From: Pyrus communis
Taxonomy: Eukaryota > Streptophyta > Magnoliopsida > Rosales > Rosaceae
NCBI RefSeq assembly: GCF_963583255.1
Contig: NC_084803.1
Location: 5,514,121 to 5,578,120 of the forward strand
Direction: 5' to 3'
Length of the DNA: 64,000 bases
Within the stretch, counting starts at the first letter, position 1, and the number at the start of each line of letters is the position of its first letter. The position numbers and the translations under genes were made by a program. Under the pieces are notes generated by a model. The model was not told the DNA's origin and did not search any database. It was given only the letters and a program-made list of their open reading frames with translations. Below are positions 55,424 to 64,000 of the stretch, piece by piece.

Positions 55424-58400
55424 TGTTAATGTTTCTTTTATTTCTCTTACCATAACAAACTATCATATTTATGTTTTTCAAAATATATTTTTTTTGTGCA
55501 AAATATATTATAATTCATTTTTAAAAATTTGTAATCAATGATTTAAGACCTAAATTGAAAAAGAAAAAAAAAAAGAAAATGATACGATCGGTAATTTGAT
55601 AACTATTCTCCTTAGGCATAATCGCTACAAAGATAGCGACTGATATCGAAAAAAAATCGCTAACTACATACCGATCCCTCCCTTTTCAATTTTTTTAATT
55701 TTATTTTGTTAATGTTTCTTTTATTTCTCTTACCATAACAACAAACTATCATATTCGTGTTTTTCAAAATATATTTTTTTTGTGCAAAATAAATTATAAT
55801 TCATTTATAAAAATTTGTAATCAATGATTTAAGACCTAAATTGAAAAAGAAAAAAAAAAGAAAATGATACGATCGGTACTTTGATAACTATTCTCCGTAA
55901 GGATAATCGCAAAAACAATAGCGACTGATATCGCACAAGGTCGCTATCTTCATACCGATCCCTCCCTTTTCAATTTTTTATTTTATTTTATTTTGTTAAT
56001 GTTTCTTTTATTTCTCTTACCATAACAACAAACTATCATATTCGTGTTTTTCAAAATATATTTTTTTTGTGCAAAATATATTATAATTCATTTTTTAAAA
56101 TTTGTAATCAATGATTTATGACCTAAATTGAAAAAGAAAAAAAAAAGAAAATGATACGACCGGTACTTTGATAACTATTCTCCATAAGAATAATCGCTAA
56201 AACCATAGCGACTGATGTGGAAAAAGTCGCTATCTCCATACCGATCCCTCCCTTTTCAAATTTTTATTTTATTTTATTTTGTTAATGTTTCTTTTATTTC
56301 TCTTACCATAACAACAAACTATCATATTCGTGTTTTTCAAAATAAATTTTTTTTGTGCAAAATAAATTATAATTCATTTATAAAAATTTGTAATCAATGA
56401 TTTAAGACCTAAATTGAAAAAGAAAAAAAAAGAAAAAAAAAAGAAAATGATACGATCGGTACTTTGATAACTATTCTCCGTAAGGATAATCGCAAAAACA
56501 ATAGCGACTGATATCGCACAAGGTCGCTATCTTCATACCGATCCCTCCCTTTTCAATTTTTTATTTTATTTTATTTTGTTAATGTTTCTTTTATTTCTCT
56601 TACCATAACAACAAACTATCATATTCGTGTTTTTCAAAATATATTTTTTTTGTGCAAAATATATTATAATTCATTTTTTAAAATTTGTAATCAATGATTT
56701 ATGACCTAAATTGAAAAAGAAAAAAAAAAGAAAATGATACAATCGGTACTTTGATAACTATTCTCCATAAATATAATCGCTAAAAACATAGCGACTGATA
56801 TCGAAACAAGTCGCTATCTCCATACCAATCCCTCCCTTTTCAAATTTTTATTTTATTTTATTTTGTTAATGTTTCTTTTATTTCTCTTACCATAACAACA
56901 AACTATCATATTCGTGTTTTTCAAAATATATTTTTTTTGTGCAAAATAAATTATAATTCATTTATAAAAATTTTTAATCAATGATTTAAGACCTAAATTG
57001 AAAAAGAAAAAAAAAGAAAATGATACGATCGGTACTTTGATAACTATTATCATATTCGTGTTTTTCAAAATATATTTTTTTTGTGCAAAATATATTATAA
57101 TTCATTTTTAAAAATTTGTAATCAATGATTTAAGACCTAAATTGAAAAAGAAAAAAAAAAGAAAATGATACGATCGGTATTTTGATAACTATTCTCCATA
57201 AGGATAATCGCTAAAAAAATAGCGACTGATATGGGAAAAAGTCGCTATCTCCATACCGATCCCTCCCTTTTCAAATTTTTATTTTATTTTATTTTGTTAA
57301 TGTTTCTTTTATTTCTCTTACCATAACAACAAACTATCATATTCGTGTTTTTCAAAATATATTTTTTTGTGCAAAATAAATTATAATTCATTTATAAAAA
57401 TTTTTAATCAATGATTTAAGACCTAAATTGAAAAAGAACAAAAAAGAAAAAAAAAAGAAAATGATACGATCGGTACTTTGATAACTATTATCATATTCGT
57501 GTTTTTCAAAATATATTTTTTTTGTGCAAAATATATTATAATTCATTTTTAAAAATTTGTAATCAATGATTTAAGACCTAAATTGAAAAAGAAAAAAAAA
57601 AAGAAAATGATACGATCGGTATTTTGATAACTATTCTCCTCAAGAATAATCGCTAGAAACATAGCGACTTATATGGATAATAGTCGCTATCTACGTACCG
57701 ATCCCTCCCTTTTCAATTTTTTATTTTATTTTATTTTGTTAATGTTTCTTTTATTTCTCTTACCATAACAACAACTATCATATTCGTGTTTTTCAAAATA
57801 TATTGTTTTTGTGCAAAATAAATTATAATTCATTTATAAAAATTTGTAATCAATGATTTAAGACCTAAATTGAAAAAGAAAAAAAAAGAAAAAAAAAAGA
57901 AAATGATACGATCAGTACTTTGATAACTATTCTCCTTAAAGATAATCGCGGTACTTTGATAACTATTCTCCTTAAAGATAATCGCTAAAAAATAGCGACT
58001 GATATCGCAAAAGGTCGCTATCTTCATACCGATCCCTCCCTTTTCAATTTTTTATTTTATTTTATTTTGTTAATGTTTCTTTTATTTCTCTTACCATAAT
58101 AACAAACTATCATATTCGTGTTTTTCAAAATATATTTTTTTTGTGCAAAATATATTATAATTCATTTTTAAAAATTTGTAATCAATGATTTAAGACCTAA
58201 ATTGAAAAAGAAAAAAAAAAGAAAATGATACGATCGGTATTTTGATAACTATTCTCCTCAAGGATAATCTCTAGAAACATAGCGACTGATATCCATAAAA
58301 GTCGCTATCTACGTACCGATCCATCCCTTTTCAATTTTTTATTTTATTTTATTTTGTTAATGTTTCTTTTATTTCTCTTACCATAACAACAACTATCATA

Positions 58401-58852
58401 TTCGTGTTTTTCAAAATATATTTTTTTTGTGCAAAATAAATTATAATTCATTTATAAAAATTTGTAATCAATGATTTAAGACCTAAATTGAAAAAGAAAA
58501 AAAAAAGAAAATGATACGATCGGTATTTTGATAACTATTCTTCTCAAAGATAATCGCTAAAAACATAGCGACTGATATCGATAAAAGTCGCTATCTACGT
58601 ACCGATCCCTCCCTTTTCAATTTTTTATTTTATTTTATTTTGTTAATGTTTCTTTTATTTCTCTTACCATAACAACAACTATCATATTCGTGTTTTTCAA
58701 AATATATTTTTTTTTTGCAAAATAAATTATAATTCATTTATAAAAATTTGTAATCAATGATTTAAGACCTAAATTGAAAAAGAAAAAAAAAAGAAAATGA
58801 TACGATCGGTACTTTGATAACTATTCTCCTTAAGGATAATCGCTAAAAAATT
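55424..58852. repeat. Satellite array, ~285-bp units with nested inverted repeats
   Basis: About 11 full and 2 shortened units in head-to-tail order. The landmark CTCTTACCATAA recurs near 55445, 55728, 56013, 56299, 56598, 56884, 57313, 57758, 58087, 58374 and 58661. Each full unit has an AT-rich part (TTTTTCAAAATATATTTTTT, AATTGAAAAAGAAAAAAA) and a GC-richer part. In the latter GATCGGTA pairs with TACCGATC, and inside them ATAGCGACT pairs with AGTCGCTAT. The shortened units (from about 57048 and 57487) lack the core and share the junction AACTATTATCATATTCG. The array ends abruptly at 58852. No protein frame is supported. Confidence 0.95.
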
Positions 58853-59533
58853 AGGCCCAAAGTGCTTGAACGTAATGGTTTAGGCCCAAGCCACCCTCAT
58901 CTCCGTAAAAGTTTTGGGTGGAGGGATAACCGGACACAAAAGTTAGGTACGACCGGACGCTAGTCTTAACCGCTTCAGCTACAAGCATTCACATGACTCC
59001 ATAAGGTTAAATATCTATGATGTATGTGTCACAAATCAACCATTTCTCCCAACTTTTTACAAAATACAGGAGTTATGACAAGTATTGAAATTCTCCGCCA
59101 AAAATTTTCGCTTCTATAATCTGCTTAATTAGTTCAAGATGCAAAAAGTTATGAGGATTCCGAAACATTCATGACGTAATTACCAAACTAGATTGGAGTG
59201 GGAAGAAATGGAATTGCACTTTTCCCGAAGCATTCCAACGTTTACTAACATCCATGGAATGAGAAAAAATGTGGAATTAAGGCTTAATATTTCGGAACAG
59301 AGTTGAATTAATGCTTGGTTATGTAATAAATGTACATTTAACACCGAATCAAGCAGAAATGTAAATTTTTCTCTTTTGTTTTTAATCATGTTTGCTCAAA
59401 ATCTCATCTTCCATGTGAAATGGAGGAAAAAGTTTAAATGTAATTAGTACAAGTTCTTGTGAACATACAAGTGGAATCAAAATTGGAAGCACTGAAGAAT
59501 GAGAAGTATATAGTATGGATCAATATCAAATAC
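58853..59533. other. Intergenic stretch between satellite and TMX2-like gene
   Basis: No gene seen. The part closest to 59534 is presumably the 3' UTR of the TMX2-like gene on the minus strand. Confidence 0.5.
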
Positions 59534-61867
59534 CTATTTACCGTTTATATACTCAAGAAGTTGCCTGTCGAGCTTAAAGTACCCCGAAAGAAATCTCTGC
59601 AACACAAACAAGAAGCCCGTAGAAATAAGTCACAAGAAGTCGGACCACATTAACATGAAATCACCTGTTGAACTAAGTATTATCAAAGCATGATAGATTG
59701 AATTGGAAATATTTGATTATGTTACTCAAAGAGCTGGTGAACCCAACTGAAATCATCAGTCGATTGAGGTTCTGGGAAATCGAAAACAACTTGAGACCAA
59801 CGACTACAAAATTGGTTCATACCTAGCTATGTTGGATATGGAAGGGAAGAATAAGGTGGTTGCAATTAGAAATAACGGAAAACAGGAAAATTGACTGCGG
59901 TCTAGGCAATATAATTTGTCCCGGTACCTTAGTTATGGGATCACGAAATGCTTTTGCTTGAGATTCTAGTTGTGGATAGCGTGCAACTTCAGCTCCATTC
60001 GTGAATAAGACATAGGTAGGAAGTTGTCCCATGCTCCCTGCAAGTACATGACCTCAGTATGGATTGCTGGGCAGTAAGCCAGTAACTAAATATAGCAATA
60101 TGGAAGACATATTATGTACTTTGGCTTTAGAGGTAATTGAAGAATTTCGATTAAAGATTAATAATCAAGTTCAGGATTTGTCATCCAATATCATTTACCA
60201 GAAAGGGATATTCCAAAATACTCTGCAGTGTTTGGGAAGAGTCCGAGATCAACCATTCCAAAAGAGAAATTTTTGTTGGAATATCTGTAGATAATGATTC
60301 ATGGCCAACACAAAATTCAGTGACAAGTAATATGATTATAGGAACAACCACGAAAACAATTTAAAGGAGAAAAAAGTAAAATGATCACATACGTAATTGA
60401 AAGCTCAGGAAAGCACCGACTTGTGCGGATGCAAGCAGGAGAGTAAGAAGCACGAAATTCAATCTGCCAAATATTCCATATTAAATATACCAAAAGAGAA
60501 CATTTAACTCTCTTTCGTATACTATCAGTGCATTTATTGAAATGATGTATATAGCACAATACCCTATATCTTATGAAAATAAAAATCTCGAGAAAAAGTC
60601 TGCACAACAAACCAGCCAATGTTTCGATGTGCTCCCTTCAGTCAGCAAACTTTCTAACTGCAACGGTGTCAATTTACCAGAAGTACCTGAGAGAATTTGA
60701 AAAATGAAAACAGAGAATAAGTTTTTAATTTAAGTCATTATATAAAAAACAAAACTCGTTCACAATTTGCATTAATCTACATGATGCAAACAGAGGAAAA
60801 GGAAAGGAAAAGAAAGAAAGACGGGGAAATAAAACAGTTTATCAGGTACCTAATTTTTGAAAGGCAGGTTGTTGTGTGAAAATATATATCACTGCACAAA
60901 ATAAAACAAGACCAAATGTGCATTTAGATCAAAATATATATATCATTGCAGAAAAAAGAAAGGGAATTTGAAGATATACCCACCTGTAAACACCACAACA
61001 TACCAGAGAGTCAAGTGGCGGTCCAGAATTAAAGTGAGACCGATAAGAAAAATCTGAAAACAGAACAAACAAATTACCCCGCGTAGAAATAGGTGTATAC
61101 AAAAAGTGGAATTTGATCGTAAACACCGGCATTGTCATTTTGTTTGTTAATAACAGTTTCAGCTTAGGTTGATTATGAATTTATGAGCTCCATATGCCAT
61201 AGGCTAGCGATTTTCACGGTCCCAGTTTAGCTTCTGGCATTGCCTGAGTGTAAAATCGAGAATTAATAATACAACGACCACATTGTGCCAGAAGCTAAAC
61301 TGGTAGTGCCAAAATAGCTACGCCCAATAATACAACGGATACATTGTTAAAATGGTGATTAAGACTAATCAGTGGTGGAAATGGAGATAATTATTTGTCT
61401 CACCTTCGCAAAAAAGAGTGAATCAGCAATAAATCCTTCCCAAGTTTCTTCCCTCACCATCTATAATTCCAAATAAAACATTTAAAAAACAAAATGCCCA
61501 GAAACATAAATTGAAAATTAAACGTGGGTTTTGCCCCAATTGCAATGCTGAAGTTGAAAAAATCCAAACCTTGATTGCAGTCAAGAGCCCAAATGTCAAA
61601 GCTGCTTGAATTTCCTGGAAAAAAAATTACAATCATAAAAAAAAAGGTAAATTTATGAATCAAAATGGAAAGGGAGAGAGAGAGACAGAGTAAGGGATGG
61701 AAAATTACTCGGTGGAGGAGGTGATCGGTGATGTGGGCGGAGAGGACGTGGGACGCGGAGGTACGGATGACGAGGTAGGAGAAAAAAGCCAAGAAATGGA
61801 GCAGATAGTATGGCTCTGATACCATCGTGTTTAACAGCTCCATTGGTTTGCTCTGCTTCTTCTCCAT
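59534..61867 (-). CDS. TMX2-like: TMX2-like thioredoxin-related transmembrane protein, 10 exons
   Basis: Exons: 61867-61709, 61614-61570, 61460-61404, 61053-60984, 60891-60850, 60686-60613, 60463-60393, 60284-60199, 60037-59928, 59596-59534. All introns are GT-AG and phases join to 777 nt, 258 aa. The first ATG of the open frame (MEKKQSKPMELLNTM) gives the family's usual start. Hydrophobic spans lie at about residues 21-38, 55-66, 88-97 and 100-116. The thioredoxin-like domain follows, with SPAC at residues 157-160 where classical thioredoxins have CxxC, and the cis-proline loop QLPTYVLF at about 206-213. Mammalian TMX2 is an endoplasmic-reticulum membrane protein whose motif is likewise S-x-x-C, so weak or absent oxidoreductase activity is plausible. 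The C-terminus (YINGK) shows no clear KKxx retrieval signal. The plant role is poorly known. Confidence 0.92.
61222..61303. repeat. Perfect 18-bp inverted repeat in a TMX2-like intron
   Basis: CCAGTTTAGCTTCTGGCA (61222-61239) and its exact complement (61286-61303) enclose a 46-bp spacer. Just inside and after are two copies of AATAATACAACG-(A/T)-ACATTGT-like text. It lies in the intron between exons 3 and 4. This may be a small foldback element; no target duplication was fixed. Confidence 0.6.
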
Positions 61868-62553
61868 TGCTTTGCCCCTCTCTCTCTCTCTGCGATTTCG
61901 AGCTCGATCTGACTCCGGTCAAGGTCTGAGGTTTCAGTGCTCCGTCGCAATTCACAACGCCTTGTGTCCCTCTATTGTTTATTGGTACATGGGCCTCTAT
62001 TGGATTGGAGGAGATTGGACCAGGTAAAGGCCTCATTAAACCCAGGCCCATTTTCTTGTTTTCAAACCCAACAAAAAAACTGAGATTTGCCCCAAGCAAG
62101 AAACAAAAAACCTGATTGGTATCTTCTGTAGCCTTGACTGCTTATGTAGAAAACACTTTTGTTCGTACAAACTTATATCAGAAGAATGGTTGAAATCCAA
62201 AATGATCTTTGTAGTGTTTTCTGATAGAAGTGCTTTCGATTGTAAAAAGAACTTTTAACCTCTACAAAGAAAAAAATATATATTTATTTATGATTTATTT
62301 CGCCCCGTTAAATAAAAATAAAAACACATCTACCACTCAACTCCCTCTCCGACCATGGTTGTCACCTTGTCGGACAAAGAGAGAGTGAAAAGCTTATGCC
62401 AATGTATCATTCCCCTGGTATCGGTGGAGTTTGGTCTCTTCTCTATTAGAAGAATGATACGTTAAATAACCAGTAAAGATTGAATTAATTTTGAGTGTAA
62501 CCAGTTGTATACATCCAGTAATAAGGAAGTTTTTCTCGTTAAAAATTGACTTA
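61868..62553. other. Upstream region of the TMX2-like gene
   Basis: The first 100-150 bp probably hold the 5' UTR and promoter (GA-rich on the gene's strand). No TATA box could be assigned. No other gene is seen up to the MITE at 62554. Confidence 0.4.
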
Positions 62554-62763
62554 GGGCTCGTTTGGATGTGCTTTTAAAATAACTGAAAGCACTTTTATAG
62601 AAAATATTTTTGGGTTTCAAAAGCGTTTAAAGTGTTTTCTGCAAAAAGAAAGCACTTTAAGTGCTTTTTCATGATTTATTTGCATATTTACTAATGATTG
62701 GTTCTAAAAACATTTTCACCAAAAGTATTTTCAGTCATTTCAAAAGTATATCCAAACGAGTTC
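62554..62763. mobile_element. PIF/Harbinger (Tourist)-like MITE, 210 bp, TTA duplication
   Basis: Ends GGGCTCGTTTGGATGTGCTTTT and (complement) GAACTCGTTTGGATATACTTTT match closely, and inverted homology continues inward (AACTGAAAGCACTTTT / AATGACTGAAAATACTTTT). The element is flanked by TTA on both sides (62551-62553 and 62764-62766). No coding capacity. Confidence 0.8.
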
Positions 62764-63357
62764 TTAAGCATTTGCTTGATTCCACATAAGCACTTTGCCT
62801 ACTACATGAATTCTTCTTTTTTGGGGAATTCCATTTGCTAGTATCAAAAAGCTTAATTAAGCACTTGACTTAAGCAACCGAAGGAAGAAACCAAGACAAC
62901 GGAGCTAGCTGGGATGGCAAAGTGGTAAATACGCCCCCACCACAGCACCAAAAATTGAAAAAGAAAAGGACTTGGGCTTGCAATGCAAGGCTGTCGGGCT
63001 TTTCCATGAGAAATCAGGCCTTTCCTTAATTCATTTGACTAAGCAACCTCTGGTCAACGCAAACTCTCAGTTACACGTACAAAAGTTGCCAAGTAACTTG
63101 GCCATGCGGCATTGCATACAGCTTTGATACCCTTTCTCGTTACATTGTAACATTTTACCTCTCCTGACGCTAAGGAAAGTCATGATGGTTAGGCATTTTT
63201 TTTCTAACACAGTGCATCTCGTGTTAAAATTTTTGTTTTCTTTGTTGTTTTAAAGTAGTTATATCGTTTGTATTAAAATAATGAATATAATTCTTGCTTC
63301 ATTTTGACGATCAAATTCTAATTACTTTTTGCTTTCCTTTTAGCTTTATCAGTGGAT
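62764..63357. other. Intergenic stretch, no gene seen
   Basis: No gene recognised. Around 62930 GGATGGCAAAGTGGTAA resembles an RNA polymerase III A-box, but no B-box follows at the right distance. Confidence 0.4.
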
Positions 63358-63496
63358 ACCTTAATTAATGTTTACTTTAATGAAAAATCATATTTTTACA
63401 CTAAAAAATTCTATCATGATACTATTCACTTTACCTTTTATTTTGTCCTTATCGTTAAAACTAAAAGTTTTCAAACTCTTTTCATTAGTTTTCCTT
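63358..63496 (-). mobile_element. Second copy of the 10707-10853 MITE-like family, inverted
   Basis: Its complement starts AAGGAAAACTAATGAAAAG and continues TTTTAACGATAAGGACAAAATAAA and TAGTATCATGAT, matching the element at 10707-10853 through most of its length. The other end is diverged. Confidence 0.6.
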
Positions 63497-63898
63497 TAAT
63501 AATATGCATCCTATTATTTATTTATTTATTTTCTAAAGCAACCCAGGTTCTTCATTATTTACAAACCTCTTCCCTTATACTTCTTTTTCTATCAAAAACA
63601 TATTTCTTTGTATTTCCTTTAGCCTTTCTTGCATGCACGTTATCGTAAACTACATGGTGATGAATCATCAACCCAGGCAAAGATGGCAATGGGGCATATT
63701 AGGTTCGGATGTGCCATCCCCATACCCGAACCCGTTTATTTTCCCCGAACCTAAACCTGTAGAATTCTCGAATAGTTTTTCCCCATAACCGAACCTGTTG
63801 GATGACGAATTTGTGATCAAGAAACGGTTTTCCCCATTATGATATTTATATATTTATATTAATAACTTGTACAAGTTTTCAAAGTCTAGCATGAGTCT

Positions 63899-64000
63899 TC
63901 ACTGCTGGGCACACTGCACCCTCTGAGCACCATCATGCATGTCATCATCCTCATCACAGGCCTCTTGCTGAGGCTGCTGCTGCTTCCTCCTCATCTCCTC
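63899..64000 (-). CDS. C-terminal end of an unidentified protein, cut by window edge
   Basis: On the minus strand the last 33 codons before a TGA (63899-63901) are open to the window edge: EEMRRKQQQPQQEA, an acidic run (DEDDDM), then a glutamine-rich end. The composition (Q/E/D-rich) suits a plant nuclear protein or transposase tail, but I do not recognise it. Being only 102 bp, it could also be chance. The sequence right of the window would decide. Confidence 0.3.
   Translation of the reverse strand, partial: EEMRRKQQQPQQEACDEDDDMHDGAQRVQCAQQ

Noticed and set aside
57830..58027. 65-codon frame in the satellite
   Set aside because: It results from the poly-A/T part of the repeat unit and includes repeated text; not conserved as a frame in other units.
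55424..58852. CRISPR array
   Set aside because: The units are ~285 bp tandem repeats of similar sequence throughout, without short direct repeats separated by unique spacers, in a plant nuclear context.
62925..62950. Pol III A-box (GGCAAAGTGGTAA)
   Set aside because: No matching B-box or cloverleaf downstream; not called as tRNA or SINE.

Overview
The window is nuclear DNA of a flowering plant. The genes have GT-AG introns, the DNA is AT-rich and full of retroelements, and there is a class III HD-ZIP gene with a miR165/166 site. Cassandra-type 5S-bearing repeats, a Sirevirus-type Copia element and many short TIR elements suggest a woody eudicot, probably Rosaceae (apple/pear group). That last step is inference, not read from a marker.

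Three genes look complete. (1) An SKM1-like leucine-rich-repeat receptor kinase (+, 11566-14763, two coding exons, 980 aa), whose kinase domain lacks visible HRD and DFG motifs. (2) An ATHB8-like HD-ZIP III transcription factor (-, 46896-40936, 18 coding exons, 842 aa, every junction phase-checked). Its miR166 target site is made only by splicing across an intron. (3) A TMX2-like thioredoxin-related membrane protein (-, 61867-59534, 10 exons, 258 aa) with an S-P-A-C redox motif. A truncated open frame runs off the right edge. A single broken exon of a choline-phosphate cytidylyltransferase lies near 50.4 kb.

1-11 kb is repeat-rich intergenic DNA: a Cassandra TRIM cut by the left edge, a decayed minus-strand retroelement with ~182-bp tandem repeats, and a complete small TRIM with perfect TSDs at 9.7-10.1 kb. 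11-15 kb is the receptor-kinase gene. 15-20 kb is intergenic, with a TIR element that carries a Cassandra solo LTR.

20-41 kb is a rearranged block. Two decayed copies of the 3' end of the HB8-like gene (20.8 and 25.7-26.7 kb) sit beside two decayed copies of an unidentified membrane/coiled-coil gene (21.3-22.1 and 27.6-28.4 kb). Each is followed by a long near-perfect palindrome (centres about 23,727 and 28,786). The second palindrome is split by a 9.7-kb Sirevirus-like element (29003-38716). That element's two 1129-bp LTRs differ at one base by eye, so it is very young, yet its pol frame has an internal stop.

41-47.6 kb is the intact HB8-like gene. 47.6-59 kb is AT-rich intergenic DNA with a Mutator-like foldback, a second TRIM, and a 3.4-kb satellite (55.42-58.85 kb). 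The satellite has ~285-bp units with nested inverted repeats and higher-order periodicity. 59.5-62 kb is the TMX2-like gene; the right end holds two MITEs and the partial frame.

Nothing suggests that the genes form one pathway. The main local theme is repeated duplication around the HB8 3' end, then palindrome formation, then transposon insertion.
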